A stretch of DNA of 64,000 nucleotides from CBDFHV01 sp965247705. GTDB taxonomy: Bacteria; Pseudomonadota; Alphaproteobacteria; Rhodospirillales; CAMCUA01. Numbering within the stretch: the stretch's first letter is position 1; each line of letters starts with the position of its first letter. A program made the position numbers and the translations under genes. The notes under the pieces were generated by a model. It saw only the letters and a program-made list of their open reading frames with translations, made no database searches and was not told the DNA's origin. Below, one piece after another: positions 16,392 to 24,332 of the stretch. The stretch covers positions 186,001 to 250,000 of the forward strand of contig CBDFHV010000085.1 in the NCBI GenBank assembly GCA_965247705.1, given 5' to 3'.

Positions 16392-17374
16392 GGCTGTCCC
16401 TCGCCTTGGTCGTCGGGGACCACGAACAAGGGAGTCTGTCCGCTCGCCACCCGGCGAACATTGTCCCGCACCAGACCCAGGTTAAGCTCGATGGTCTCGC
16501 GTGTGGTGCCGCCGATATGGGGCGTCACCACCACGTTGTCGTGCTGCCACAAGGGCTCGCTCGGATCCATCGGCTCCTCCCACACCACATCGGTGCCATA
16601 GCCGCCGAGGCCGCCCGAGAAAATCGCCCGTTCCAGGGGTTCCCGCTCGACGATCCCGCCCCGGGCGATGTTGACCAGGCGCGCCGCAGGCCCCATGGCG
16701 CGCAACGCCGCGTCACCGATCAGATTCCGGGTCCCTTCGGTCAGCGGCACGCACAACACCACGTAATCGGCCCCTTCGACGGCGTGCAACAGATCCTGGG
16801 GCGGGTACAGCGTTGAAACGCCTACCAATTTCGCCGCGCCGGCGCGGGACAGCCTGTCCACCGCGACCACGTCCCCGCCGAGGGCACGCAACCGGGCGGC
16901 GAGCGCGGACCCGATGTTGCCCAGTCCGACGATGCAGAACCTTTTGGCGGCGATCTCGCCGCACAGGGGCGTCGCAAAACTCCCGTCCCGTATGGCGGCG
17001 CGAGAACGGTTGAGTTCCTTGGCCAGACAAAAGATCAGGAACAGCCCGATCTCGGCCACCGCGACCGAGTTTGCCTGGGGCAGGGTGGCCACCCAGATCC
17101 CCCTTTCCCGGGCCGCCGCCAGGTCCATGACCTCCGTGCCGACGCCGAACTGCTGAATCAGCTTCAGGTTCGGCGCCCGGTCCATCGCCGCGCCATCGAT
17201 GAAGTTGGGCGGCAGGCCCATGCCGCTGGCGACGATGACGCCCGCGGTTGCCATGGCCCGATGGAGCTCTTGCGGGTCCCGGCCGTCGTAGATGAAGACG
17301 GCCGCGTCGTCCGCGAGACCACGCCCGACGGCCTCGTTCACATGGACGGCGCGGGAGACGACCAGGATGTTCAC
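16388..17374 (-). CDS. D-isomer-specific 2-hydroxyacid dehydrogenase
   Basis: 328 residues from a GTG at 17374 with an AGAGAAG ribosome site. Longer in-frame starts add an arginine-rich leader and are less likely. The NAD-binding motif is IVGLGNIGSALAARLRALGG, with the catalytic-type Arg in LVNIARGGIVE and the His in VVTPHIGGTTRE. It oxidises or reduces a 2-hydroxy/2-keto acid. Located between the TRAP binding protein and the M20 hydrolase, it probably acts on the imported substrate or its keto-acid product. Confidence 0.88.
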   Translation of the reverse strand: MNILVVSRAVHVNEAVGRGLADDAAVFIYDGRDPQELHRAMATAGVIVASGMGLPPNFIDGAAMDRAPNLKLIQQFGVGTEVMDLAAARERGIWVATLPQANSVAVAEIGLFLIFCLAKELNRSRAAIRDGSFATPLCGEIAAKRFCIVGLGNIGSALAARLRALGGDVVAVDRLSRAGAAKLVGVSTLYPPQDLLHAVEGADYVVLCVPLTEGTRNLIGDAALRAMGPAARLVNIARGGIVEREPLERAIFSGGLGGYGTDVVWEEPMDPSEPLWQHDNVVVTPHIGGTTRETIELNLGLVRDNVRRVASGQTPLFVVPDDQGEGQP

Positions 17375-17489
17375 GCTCTGCTTCTCTACGGCATGGAACC
17401 GCCGGCCGACCCGCCCGCGCATGGGCCGGGTACGTTCGGTCCGGGCGTCACGGTTCGAGGCGCCGCGACGGCGCCCGCAGGGAACGGCT

Positions 17490-17535
17490 CCCCCTCACCC
17501 GCCCCCGACCTTCGCCGGGGATTGGGATGAGGGGG
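17490..17535. repeat. Intergenic palindrome (CCCCCTCACCC ... GGGATGAGGGGG)
   Basis: An imperfect inverted repeat with a G/C-rich core lies in the 209-base gap between dctP and the dehydrogenase gene. It looks like a dispersed intergenic repeat of the kind common in alphaproteobacteria. It might attenuate or stabilise the operon mRNA just after the binding-protein gene. Confidence 0.4.
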
Positions 17536-17583
17536 AAATCGGTGTCCAAACGGGACCGATGCGTCGGCGATCCGAGGTGCCCG

Positions 17584-18576
17584 CTACCGTGTCTTTTCCA
17601 CCTGGTCGATGAGCGCCTGGCCCCAGTCTTTCTTGAACTCGGGAATGACGATGTCCTTCGCGTTCTTGCGAAATGCCGCCATGTCGAGCCCTTGGGCCGC
17701 ACCAACCACCTCCACCCCGTGTTTGGCGGTAAGTTCCTTGATGATCACGCTTTCCTCGTCCTGGGAGAGCTTCTTGTGGAATGCCGCCGCCTGCCGGCCG
17801 GCATCGAGCAGCGCTTTCTGCTGATTGTCCGGCAAGCCGTCGAACAGCTTCTTGTTCATGAACGCCGGCTGCATGAGGAAGTTGTGGCTTGTCAGCATGG
17901 CGCACTTGACGCCCGTTTCGGGGAACTTGGAAGCCAGGTAACTGCTCGGGGTGACATCGACACCGTCAACGATGCCCGCCTGCAGGGCGCCGTAGGTCTC
18001 GGGAAAGTCGATCGGGGTCGGCGACACACCCAGGCCGCGGGCATTGAACGACTGAATTTTGGCCGGTGGCACCCGCATCTTCACGCCCGAGAAATCGGCG
18101 GGCGACTTTCCGCATTTGCGAAGCCAAAGCTGGCGCGTCCCGAAGAAGGAACTGAACAGGCGCTTCAGGCCGCCCTTCTCGATGTCGTCCCAAATAATCT
18201 TTCCGCCGGCGCCGTCGATGAAGCGCTCGGCGTGCTCGACGCTGTCGAACATGAAGGCGGCATCCATGATGCTGGACGTGTTGGCATAGTCCTGGGCGAT
18301 CGATGCCGGCGCATAGGAGATGATCGGGGCGCCAAGCTTCGCCGAATCGAGGGTCGGCTTCAGGCCGCCCAACTGGCCGCTGGGAACGACGGTGATCTTG
18401 ATGGCGCCGTTGGAGAGTTTCCCCGCGAGTTCGGCGAACTTCAAGGCCATGGTATGCGATGAATGGGTCGGCGGGTTGACGTGGCTGAACTGCAGATCTA
18501 TCGCCTGCGCCGGGACCGCGGCCAGGGGCAGAAGCAAGGCGCCTGCCGAAAGCACGAAACGTTTGGCGAATGTCAT
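17584..18576 (-). CDS. dctP: TRAP transporter substrate-binding protein (DctP family)
   Basis: 330 residues with a signal peptide (MTFAKRFVLSAGALLLPLAA, cleavage after PAQA). The mature part shows DctP-family features: FSHVNPPTHSSHTMALKFAE at the start, MRVPPAKIQSFNARGLG with the substrate-carboxylate-type Arg, and TYGALQAGIVDGVDVTPSSY. It delivers an organic anion, probably carboxylated, to DctQM encoded at the far end of the operon. A GGGGAGG ribosome site precedes the ATG. It is the first gene of the minus-strand operon. Confidence 0.92.
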   Translation of the reverse strand: MTFAKRFVLSAGALLLPLAAVPAQAIDLQFSHVNPPTHSSHTMALKFAELAGKLSNGAIKITVVPSGQLGGLKPTLDSAKLGAPIISYAPASIAQDYANTSSIMDAAFMFDSVEHAERFIDGAGGKIIWDDIEKGGLKRLFSSFFGTRQLWLRKCGKSPADFSGVKMRVPPAKIQSFNARGLGVSPTPIDFPETYGALQAGIVDGVDVTPSSYLASKFPETGVKCAMLTSHNFLMQPAFMNKKLFDGLPDNQQKALLDAGRQAAAFHKKLSQDEESVIIKELTAKHGVEVVGAAQGLDMAAFRKNAKDIVIPEFKKDWGQALIDQVEKTR

Positions 18577-18991
18577 CGGTGAACCTCCCCTTTATGGATT
18601 TTGAGATAGAGAGAGCGACTCTCCCGCCGGTCGCTCCGGCGCGTCCTTCTCGCCCCGCCACGCCGTGTCGACACCACGAAAACCTCCGTAGGTGACGGAT
18701 CGGGCAAGGTGGGAACCGTGCCTTCCGCCTGCAACCCTGTCAAGCCGTGTTCGGCTGTGGTCATTGAAACCGAACTCGTCCCGCTCTCATCGATGGTCAT
18801 GGCGTTGCGCCAGAGGACCGGACATTATCATACGGACGGTTGCTTGACCACTAGCCCGCCGGTACTAGAATGTGAAATTCGAGGCACACACGCTGTGCCC
18901 CATCTGGAAAGACCCACAAAGGGACGGGCGGGACGCAGGGTTGCGCCGCCGCCGCGGGGAGATAACGCCAATCACTTCATCGTTGCCGGGT
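18577..18991. other. Divergent intergenic region between dctP and the DUF6282 operon
   Basis: About 415 bp without a convincing gene separate two divergent catabolic operons. It holds a clear plus-strand promoter (18844-18871). On the minus strand a TTGACA at about 18750 could serve dctP, but its -10 (CACGGT at 17-base spacing) is poor. An in-frame leader of the DUF6282 gene can be read from GTG at 18872, but it is arginine-rich and has no ribosome site. No regulator gene is present here. Confidence 0.5.
18844..18871 (+). promoter_or_regulatory. Sigma-70 promoter for the DUF6282-PuuE-HyuBA operon
   Basis: TTGACC (18844-18849) and TAGAAT (18866-18871) are separated by 16 bases. A transcript from about 18878 would carry a 115-base leader before the ATG at 18992. 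Confidence 0.5.
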
Positions 18992-19894
18992 ATGGAGTTG
19001 CTGCGGGACGCGGTCGATTGCCACGTCCACGTCTGCCCCCATGTCAGCAACCGATTGATCGACGTGCTGCAGGCCACCCGCGAGGCCGCCGATGCCGGCA
19101 TGCGGGGACTGGGCCTGATGGACAACTTCACCAACACGTCGGGTTATGCGGCGCTGGCCATGCGCGAACTCGGTCACCTGGGTGTCGACGTCTTCGGTGG
19201 ACCTCTCCTCGAGCCCTGCGCGGGCGGCGTGTCGCCCTACGCGGTGCGGATCGCCCTCGACTACGGCTACGGTCCGGGCACCGGGGCCCGCTTTATCTCC
19301 ATGCCCACCCACCACACCCGTTACACGGCGCTGCGGGAGAACCGCCCGGCGGACTACGTCGAAAGCTGCTTTCATGTGCCGCTGACCGGCGACATACAGG
19401 ACGAGACCAAGGAGATCCTCGACCTCATCGCGGAACGGGACGTGGTGCTCAACACCGGCTTCATCGCCGACGAGGAAGCGTTGCGCCTGTGCCAGGAAGC
19501 GAAAGATCGCGGGGTGGAGCGTATCATCGTGCCGGCGGTGTACTACCCCGAGGACGCCATCCGCGAAATCGTCGCCACCGGCGCCTACGCCGAGTTCTTT
19601 TTCTTCGGCCTGACCCATGCCACCTACGTTTCGGGGGTAAACCTGGTCGCCCAGACGAATTCGCCGCCGGCGCTGACGCTGGACGAGATGGTGGGGAGAA
19701 TCCGGGCAGCGGGGGTGGAGCAGGCCATCGTCTGCAGCGACCTGGGCATGGAGGTGCTGCCGCCCCCCGTCGAGGGACTGCGGGAGTTCTTGATGACACT
19801 TCGTCGTGGCGGCTTCAGCGACGCGGAAATTCGCCTCATGGTCGCCCACAACCCCGCCAATTTGTTTCGTGTCGCCACCGACCGGAAGTTCTAA
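18992..19894 (+). CDS. DUF6282-family amidohydrolase-like protein
   Basis: 300 residues. The start region DAVDCHVHVCPHVSNRLIDV carries an HxH metal-binding motif like amidohydrolase and PHP-type barrels. It continues AADAGMRGLGLMDNF, MPTHHTRYTAL and, near the end, AHNPANLF. This resembles DUF6282, whose function is undefined; a metal-dependent hydrolase is likely. The start at 18992 is chosen because the domain begins at once; a ribosome site is weak (GGGGAG lies about 30 bases upstream), so a rare start nearer to it is possible. It is first gene of the plus-strand operon, 42 bases before a binding-protein gene in the same frame. Confidence 0.75.
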   Translation: MELLRDAVDCHVHVCPHVSNRLIDVLQATREAADAGMRGLGLMDNFTNTSGYAALAMRELGHLGVDVFGGPLLEPCAGGVSPYAVRIALDYGYGPGTGARFISMPTHHTRYTALRENRPADYVESCFHVPLTGDIQDETKEILDLIAERDVVLNTGFIADEEALRLCQEAKDRGVERIIVPAVYYPEDAIREIVATGAYAEFFFFGLTHATYVSGVNLVAQTNSPPALTLDEMVGRIRAAGVEQAIVCSDLGMEVLPPPVEGLREFLMTLRRGGFSDAEIRLMVAHNPANLFRVATDRKF

Positions 19895-19936
19895 GGCCGG
19901 CGCGGACACCCCACCTCAACCAGCAGCCGAGTCCCT

Positions 19937-21352
19937 ATGAAAAGCCTGCGCTTCCTGTCCGCCCACGAGATGCTCAACCTCGACCCCAACAGCCGACTGG
20001 CCGATTCGAGCAGTGCCACGCCGCTGCTGAAGATCGTCTGCCCGAGCTTGGTGAGCCTGGATGCGGACATGCGCTTCCAGCCGGCGCTTGCCGCCTCGTG
20101 GACTGTGTCCGACGACCAGCGCCTGTTCACCTTCCGCCTGCGGCCGGGGGCGCGCTTCCACAACGGCCGGCCGGTGACCGCCGAGGCGGTGGCGTGGAAC
20201 TTCCAGCGGCTGTTCGATTCCCGGGTCGGCTCGCTGCTGGCGATCGACTATGCCGGCGTCGAGAGCATCCGCGCCACCGCTGTCGATACGGTCGAGTTCC
20301 AATGTTCGGAGCCCTTTCCCGCCCTCCTCTATCATCTGGCGGGGCGCACCCACATCGCCGACGACTGCCAGACCCAGCCGGTGGGTGCCGGGCCGTTCCG
20401 TGTGACCGACTGGGTGCGCGGCAGCCATCTGACCATGCGCCGCTTCGAGGACTACCACGAACCCGGTCGGCCGCTGGCCGACGAGATCGTCGTCCGTTGG
20501 GCGCCCGATGGCGCCGAGCGTCTGGAAATCATCGAACGGGGCGAGGCCGACATCGTCGAGGCGGTGCCGGCGAAAGCGGCGGAGGACTTGCGCCGCCGCG
20601 GCATCCTGGACAGCGAAGCGGCGTCGTCGTCCCGCAAGCTCAGCTTCTGCATGAACTGTACCGTGCCGCCCTTCGACGACGTGCGCATGCGCCATGCGGT
20701 GGCCCACGCCGTCGACCGGACCACGATCGTCGATACCTTCTTCGGACCCTACGCCAAGGTCTTCGACGCGGCCTACGCGGCGGGCAGCCCGTGGGTGCCG
20801 GAGGTGGAACCGATCGCCCTTGACCTCGTCAAGGCCCGCGACCTGGTGGCGGAGGCTGGCTATGGCGATGGGGTGACGGTCAAGGTGGCGATGACCAACG
20901 TCGCTCCCGTTCCCAAGGTGTCCGAGGCCGTCGCCGCCGACTTGGCGCAAATCGGCATCGAGCTCGATATCCGCGGCTACGACGACCCGCCGTGGTGGCC
21001 GCTCATCTACCTGGACACCTTCTGGCAGGGGGCCTTCCAGGGGATGGGTCCGCGGGCCCACCCCGATATCCTGTTCCGCCGCGAGTTCATGACGGGTGGC
21101 TCGTTCAACGCGGTGGGCTATGGCAATGCCGAGCTCGACGGGATGATCCGCGACGCGCGGGTCACCGTCGACGAGGCGGAGCAGGCGCGGCTCTATCGCG
21201 ACGCCCAGAAAATCCTCCTCCGGGACATGCCCTACCTGCCGCTTTACGCCAACGACGCCCTGGCCGGGTGGCGCCCCGGAATCGTGGGGTTCCGGCCCCA
21301 TCCCCTCGGCTACTGGGATTTGACCGAGGCCGCCGCCGCCGACTGGGCATGA
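19937..21352 (+). CDS. Oligopeptide-binding-type protein (SBP family 5) without signal peptide
   Basis: 471 residues matching the SBP_bac_5 fold: LVSLDADMRFQPALAASWTV, RLFTFRLRPGARFHNGRPVT, RHAVAHAVDRTTIV and a C-terminal KILLRDMPYLPLYAND. These proteins normally deliver peptides or opines to an ABC permease in the periplasm. Here the protein begins directly with the mature domain (MKSLRFLSAHEMLNLDPNSR), and the sequence upstream in frame reaches a stop after 14 codons with no hydrophobic stretch. No permease or ATPase is in this operon. It may be cytoplasmic, or its leader was lost. Its stop overlaps the next start (ATGA). Confidence 0.82.
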   Translation: MKSLRFLSAHEMLNLDPNSRLADSSSATPLLKIVCPSLVSLDADMRFQPALAASWTVSDDQRLFTFRLRPGARFHNGRPVTAEAVAWNFQRLFDSRVGSLLAIDYAGVESIRATAVDTVEFQCSEPFPALLYHLAGRTHIADDCQTQPVGAGPFRVTDWVRGSHLTMRRFEDYHEPGRPLADEIVVRWAPDGAERLEIIERGEADIVEAVPAKAAEDLRRRGILDSEAASSSRKLSFCMNCTVPPFDDVRMRHAVAHAVDRTTIVDTFFGPYAKVFDAAYAAGSPWVPEVEPIALDLVKARDLVAEAGYGDGVTVKVAMTNVAPVPKVSEAVAADLAQIGIELDIRGYDDPPWWPLIYLDTFWQGAFQGMGPRAHPDILFRREFMTGGSFNAVGYGNAELDGMIRDARVTVDEAEQARLYRDAQKILLRDMPYLPLYANDALAGWRPGIVGFRPHPLGYWDLTEAAAADWA

Positions 21353-22251
21353 CCGTGGGTCGCGACTACGTGGGCTACGGGGCCGCGCCGCCCCGGCCCG
21401 AGTGGCCGGGGGATGCCCGCATCGCCGTGCAGATCGTGATGAACTACGAGGAAGGCTCGGAATACTCCATCGACGACGGCGATGGCTTCACCGAGGTGGA
21501 ATTGACCGAGAGCGCCAGCTCGGTGCCCCGAGGCACCCGCGACCTCGCCGCCGAGTCCGTCTATGAGTTCGGCAGCCGGGTCGGCTTCTGGCGCCTGATG
21601 CGACTGTTCGCCGAGCGGGACGTGCCGATCACGGTATTCGGCTGCGCGCTGGCCCTGGAGCGCCACCCGGAAGCGGCCACCGCCATCGTCGCCGCCAACC
21701 ACGACATCTGCTGCCATGGCTGGCGCTGGGAAAAGCACTGGCTGCTGAACGAGGCGAAGGAGCGCGAACATATCCACAAGGCCGTCGCTTCCCTGCGGGA
21801 GACGACCGGGCACCGGCCGCTGGGTTGGTACTGCCGCTACGGTGCCAGCGAGAACACCCGCCGGCTGCTGGTCGAGGAAGGCGGGTTCCTCTACGACAGC
21901 GACGCCTACAACGACGAGCTTCCCTACTGGGTGGCGGTGGGCGGCAAGCCGCACCTGGTGGTCCCCTATACGGCCGACGTCAACGACACCAAGTTCGTGC
22001 GCGGCGGCTTCGCCACCGGCGAGGACTATTTCACCTACGTCCGCGACACCTTCGACTTCCTCTATGAAGAGGGCAAGACGAGCCCGAAGATGATGTCCAT
22101 CGGGCTGCACATGCGCCTGATCGGCCGGCCCGGCCGGACAGCGGCCCTGGGCCGCGTTCTCGATCACATCCGCGGTCACGAGCGGGTGTGGATCTGCCGT
22201 CGCGAAGACATCGCCCGTCACTGGATCGACCGCCATCCCCATGGTTTCTGA
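21349..22251 (+). CDS. puuE: PuuE-like allantoinase / polysaccharide deacetylase-fold hydrolase
   Basis: 300 residues closely resembling PuuE allantoinases: DYVGYGAAPPRPEWPG, IAVQIVMNYEEGSEYSI, SVYEFGSRVGFWRLMRLF, ICCHGWRWEKHW, HRPLGWYCRYGASENTRRLL, PYTADVNDTKF and GLHMRLIGRPGRTAAL. PuuE hydrolyses the hydantoin ring of allantoin to allantoate using a NodB fold, without the usual metal-dependent allantoinase. The start overlaps the upstream TGA (ATGA). Coupled to HyuBA, it fits ring-opening of a ureido or hydantoin compound. The exact substrate is inferred only from family. Confidence 0.88.
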   Translation: MTVGRDYVGYGAAPPRPEWPGDARIAVQIVMNYEEGSEYSIDDGDGFTEVELTESASSVPRGTRDLAAESVYEFGSRVGFWRLMRLFAERDVPITVFGCALALERHPEAATAIVAANHDICCHGWRWEKHWLLNEAKEREHIHKAVASLRETTGHRPLGWYCRYGASENTRRLLVEEGGFLYDSDAYNDELPYWVAVGGKPHLVVPYTADVNDTKFVRGGFATGEDYFTYVRDTFDFLYEEGKTSPKMMSIGLHMRLIGRPGRTAALGRVLDHIRGHERVWICRREDIARHWIDRHPHGF

Positions 22252-22273
22252 GATCCCGAAAATGGAGTCTCCC

Positions 22274-24280
22274 ATGAGTGGCGCCGATATCGACCCGGTC
22301 ACCGTCGAGATTATCCAGAACAAGCTCAACAGCTTCATCCGCGAAATGCGGGGCGCCATCATCCGCACCGCGTTCGGCCCCATCATCTGGGAGTCCCACG
22401 ACTTCTCTTGTGGACTGCTGGCCCCGGACGGCGAGCTGGTGGCCCTATCGGACGACAATCCCGTCCACATCGTGCCGACCATTTACTCCGTGCCCGCCGT
22501 GCAGGAGCGCTTCGGCGATGCCATTGCCCCCGGCGACATCTTCCTGCTCAACGACCCCTACCGGTTGGGAACCCACCTCAACGACATCGCGCATATGTGT
22601 CCCTTTTTCGTCGACAACCGCCTGACGTTCTGGATTGTCGTGCGTGTCCACTACCCGGACGTCGGCGGCATGGCGGCGGGCAGCATCACGCCGGATTCAA
22701 CCGAGATCTACCAGGAGGGAATGTTCATTCCGCCGGTGAAAGTCTACGACGCCGGCGAGGTGAACGAGGGCTTCCTCGACCTTTTCTTCGCCAACGTGCG
22801 GGTCGCGGACGAACGCCGCGGCGACTTTATGGCCGTCATCGGCGCTTTGTGGACGGCGCAGAAGAGGCTTCAGGAGATCGTCGGGTCCTTCGGGCCCGAG
22901 AAAATCGTCCGTGCCCACCAGATCTCCCGGGATCGCGCGCAACGACGCATGGAGGAAGCGATCGGCAGGCTGCCCGAAGGGACCTACGGCTATGAGCTTA
23001 ACCTGGATTCGAACGGCGTCGAACCCGGTTGGGTGCCGCTCCGGGTGGATGTGGTGGTCAAGCACGATCCGGTACCAAAGCTGACAGTCGATTTCCGGGA
23101 CAACGGTCCGGGGGTTCCCGGTCCCATGAACGGCGCCCCGGCCACGGCGGCATGCGCCGCGGTCACCGCGATCAAGGCCTTTCTCGACCCGACATCGCAA
23201 ATCAACGGCGGCACCTTCCGGCCGATCGAAATCGTCACCGAACCCGATACCATCTTCGAATCCCGGTCGCCGGCGGCCATGTGCGGCTCGCTGGATCTGG
23301 GCTACCGGGTCATCGGGCTGGTCATGGGAGCCCTTGGATCGATCCGCCCGGAGGATGCCATCGGCGACTACGTGGGGCCGTCCCACCAGTACCTGGCCTT
23401 CTGGGACCCGGAGCGGGAGCGCCACTACGTCTTCTACGAGATGCCGATCGGCGGCACGGGGGCGATCGCGGACCACGACGGCGGCGACGCGGTGGCCGGC
23501 TTCGAACGGGGCGACTTTCCCCGAATAAGCTCGGTCGAGGTGTGGGAGCGCCAGGTTCCCTTCATCGCCGAGGAGACGACCTTGCTCGCCGACAGCGGCG
23601 GCGCCGGCAAGTTCCGCGGCGGCCTCGGCATGCGCCGCGGGTGGCGGATGCTGGCCGATAGCGGCACGGTCACCGATCTGTCGGAGCCCAGCTTCGTGCC
23701 CGCCTACGGTGTCCTCGGCGGGCAAAGCGGGACGCCGAGCACCTGTCGCGTACGTCGCGGCAAGAAGTCCCTATGGCCGGGCGGCGAGACCGGCACCGGC
23801 AAGGCGACCCGCTTCCCGCTCCGCAAGGGGGATGTGGTCCAGTACGAAAAATGGGGTGCGGGGGGCTATGGCGACCCCGTCGAGCGTGACCCCCGGCGTG
23901 TCGTGGAGGACGTCCATGCCGGATACGTTTCCCGGGACGCGGCCCGCGACGTCTACGGCGTGGTCGTCGATGGCGGCGTCGTCGACGTTCCCGCCACCAA
24001 GAAGCGCCGCCGGCAGTTGTCTTCGCAACGGGTATTCGTTGAGGTTCAGGAGCAAGGGACCGATTCCACCGTGTCCGGCTACCGCGCGTGGGAGATCAGC
24101 CCGGAAACGGCGTCCCGCCTCCGGGTCGAGGGCGGTCATGTCCTCGAATGCATCAGCGACGGAAGGGCGCCCCTACGGGGGGTGGCGCGAATCAATGCCC
24201 AGCTTCCCACCAGCCAACTCCCACCGGTCCCGTCGGCAGGAAGATCTTGGGCCGGCGGCAGGGAGAAAAGGTACGGTTGA
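22274..24280 (+). CDS. hyuB: Hydantoinase B / oxoprolinase B-type subunit (second copy)
   Basis: 668 residues from an ATG with GGAG six bases upstream. HyuB hallmarks are DIDPVTVEIIQNKLNSFIRE, LLNDPYRLGTHLNDIAHMCP, VDFRDNGPGVPGPMNGA, GGAGKFRGGLGMRRGWR and YEKWGAGGYGDPVERDP. It is about 100 residues longer than the first-copy HyuB, with a C-terminal extension after the GGYGDP motif (from about residue 535) that contains a KKRRRQL stretch and a YRAWEISPETASRL segment of no known function. Sequence divergence from 11442-13112 suggests a different cyclic-amide substrate rather than recent duplication. Confidence 0.9.
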   Translation: MSGADIDPVTVEIIQNKLNSFIREMRGAIIRTAFGPIIWESHDFSCGLLAPDGELVALSDDNPVHIVPTIYSVPAVQERFGDAIAPGDIFLLNDPYRLGTHLNDIAHMCPFFVDNRLTFWIVVRVHYPDVGGMAAGSITPDSTEIYQEGMFIPPVKVYDAGEVNEGFLDLFFANVRVADERRGDFMAVIGALWTAQKRLQEIVGSFGPEKIVRAHQISRDRAQRRMEEAIGRLPEGTYGYELNLDSNGVEPGWVPLRVDVVVKHDPVPKLTVDFRDNGPGVPGPMNGAPATAACAAVTAIKAFLDPTSQINGGTFRPIEIVTEPDTIFESRSPAAMCGSLDLGYRVIGLVMGALGSIRPEDAIGDYVGPSHQYLAFWDPERERHYVFYEMPIGGTGAIADHDGGDAVAGFERGDFPRISSVEVWERQVPFIAEETTLLADSGGAGKFRGGLGMRRGWRMLADSGTVTDLSEPSFVPAYGVLGGQSGTPSTCRVRRGKKSLWPGGETGTGKATRFPLRKGDVVQYEKWGAGGYGDPVERDPRRVVEDVHAGYVSRDAARDVYGVVVDGGVVDVPATKKRRRQLSSQRVFVEVQEQGTDSTVSGYRAWEISPETASRLRVEGGHVLECISDGRAPLRGVARINAQLPTSQLPPVPSAGRSWAGGREKRYG

Positions 24281-24332
24281 GAGCGGTCGCCAACGTTCTC
24301 TATCCCACGGTTTGACCAGGCGAGAATATGAC

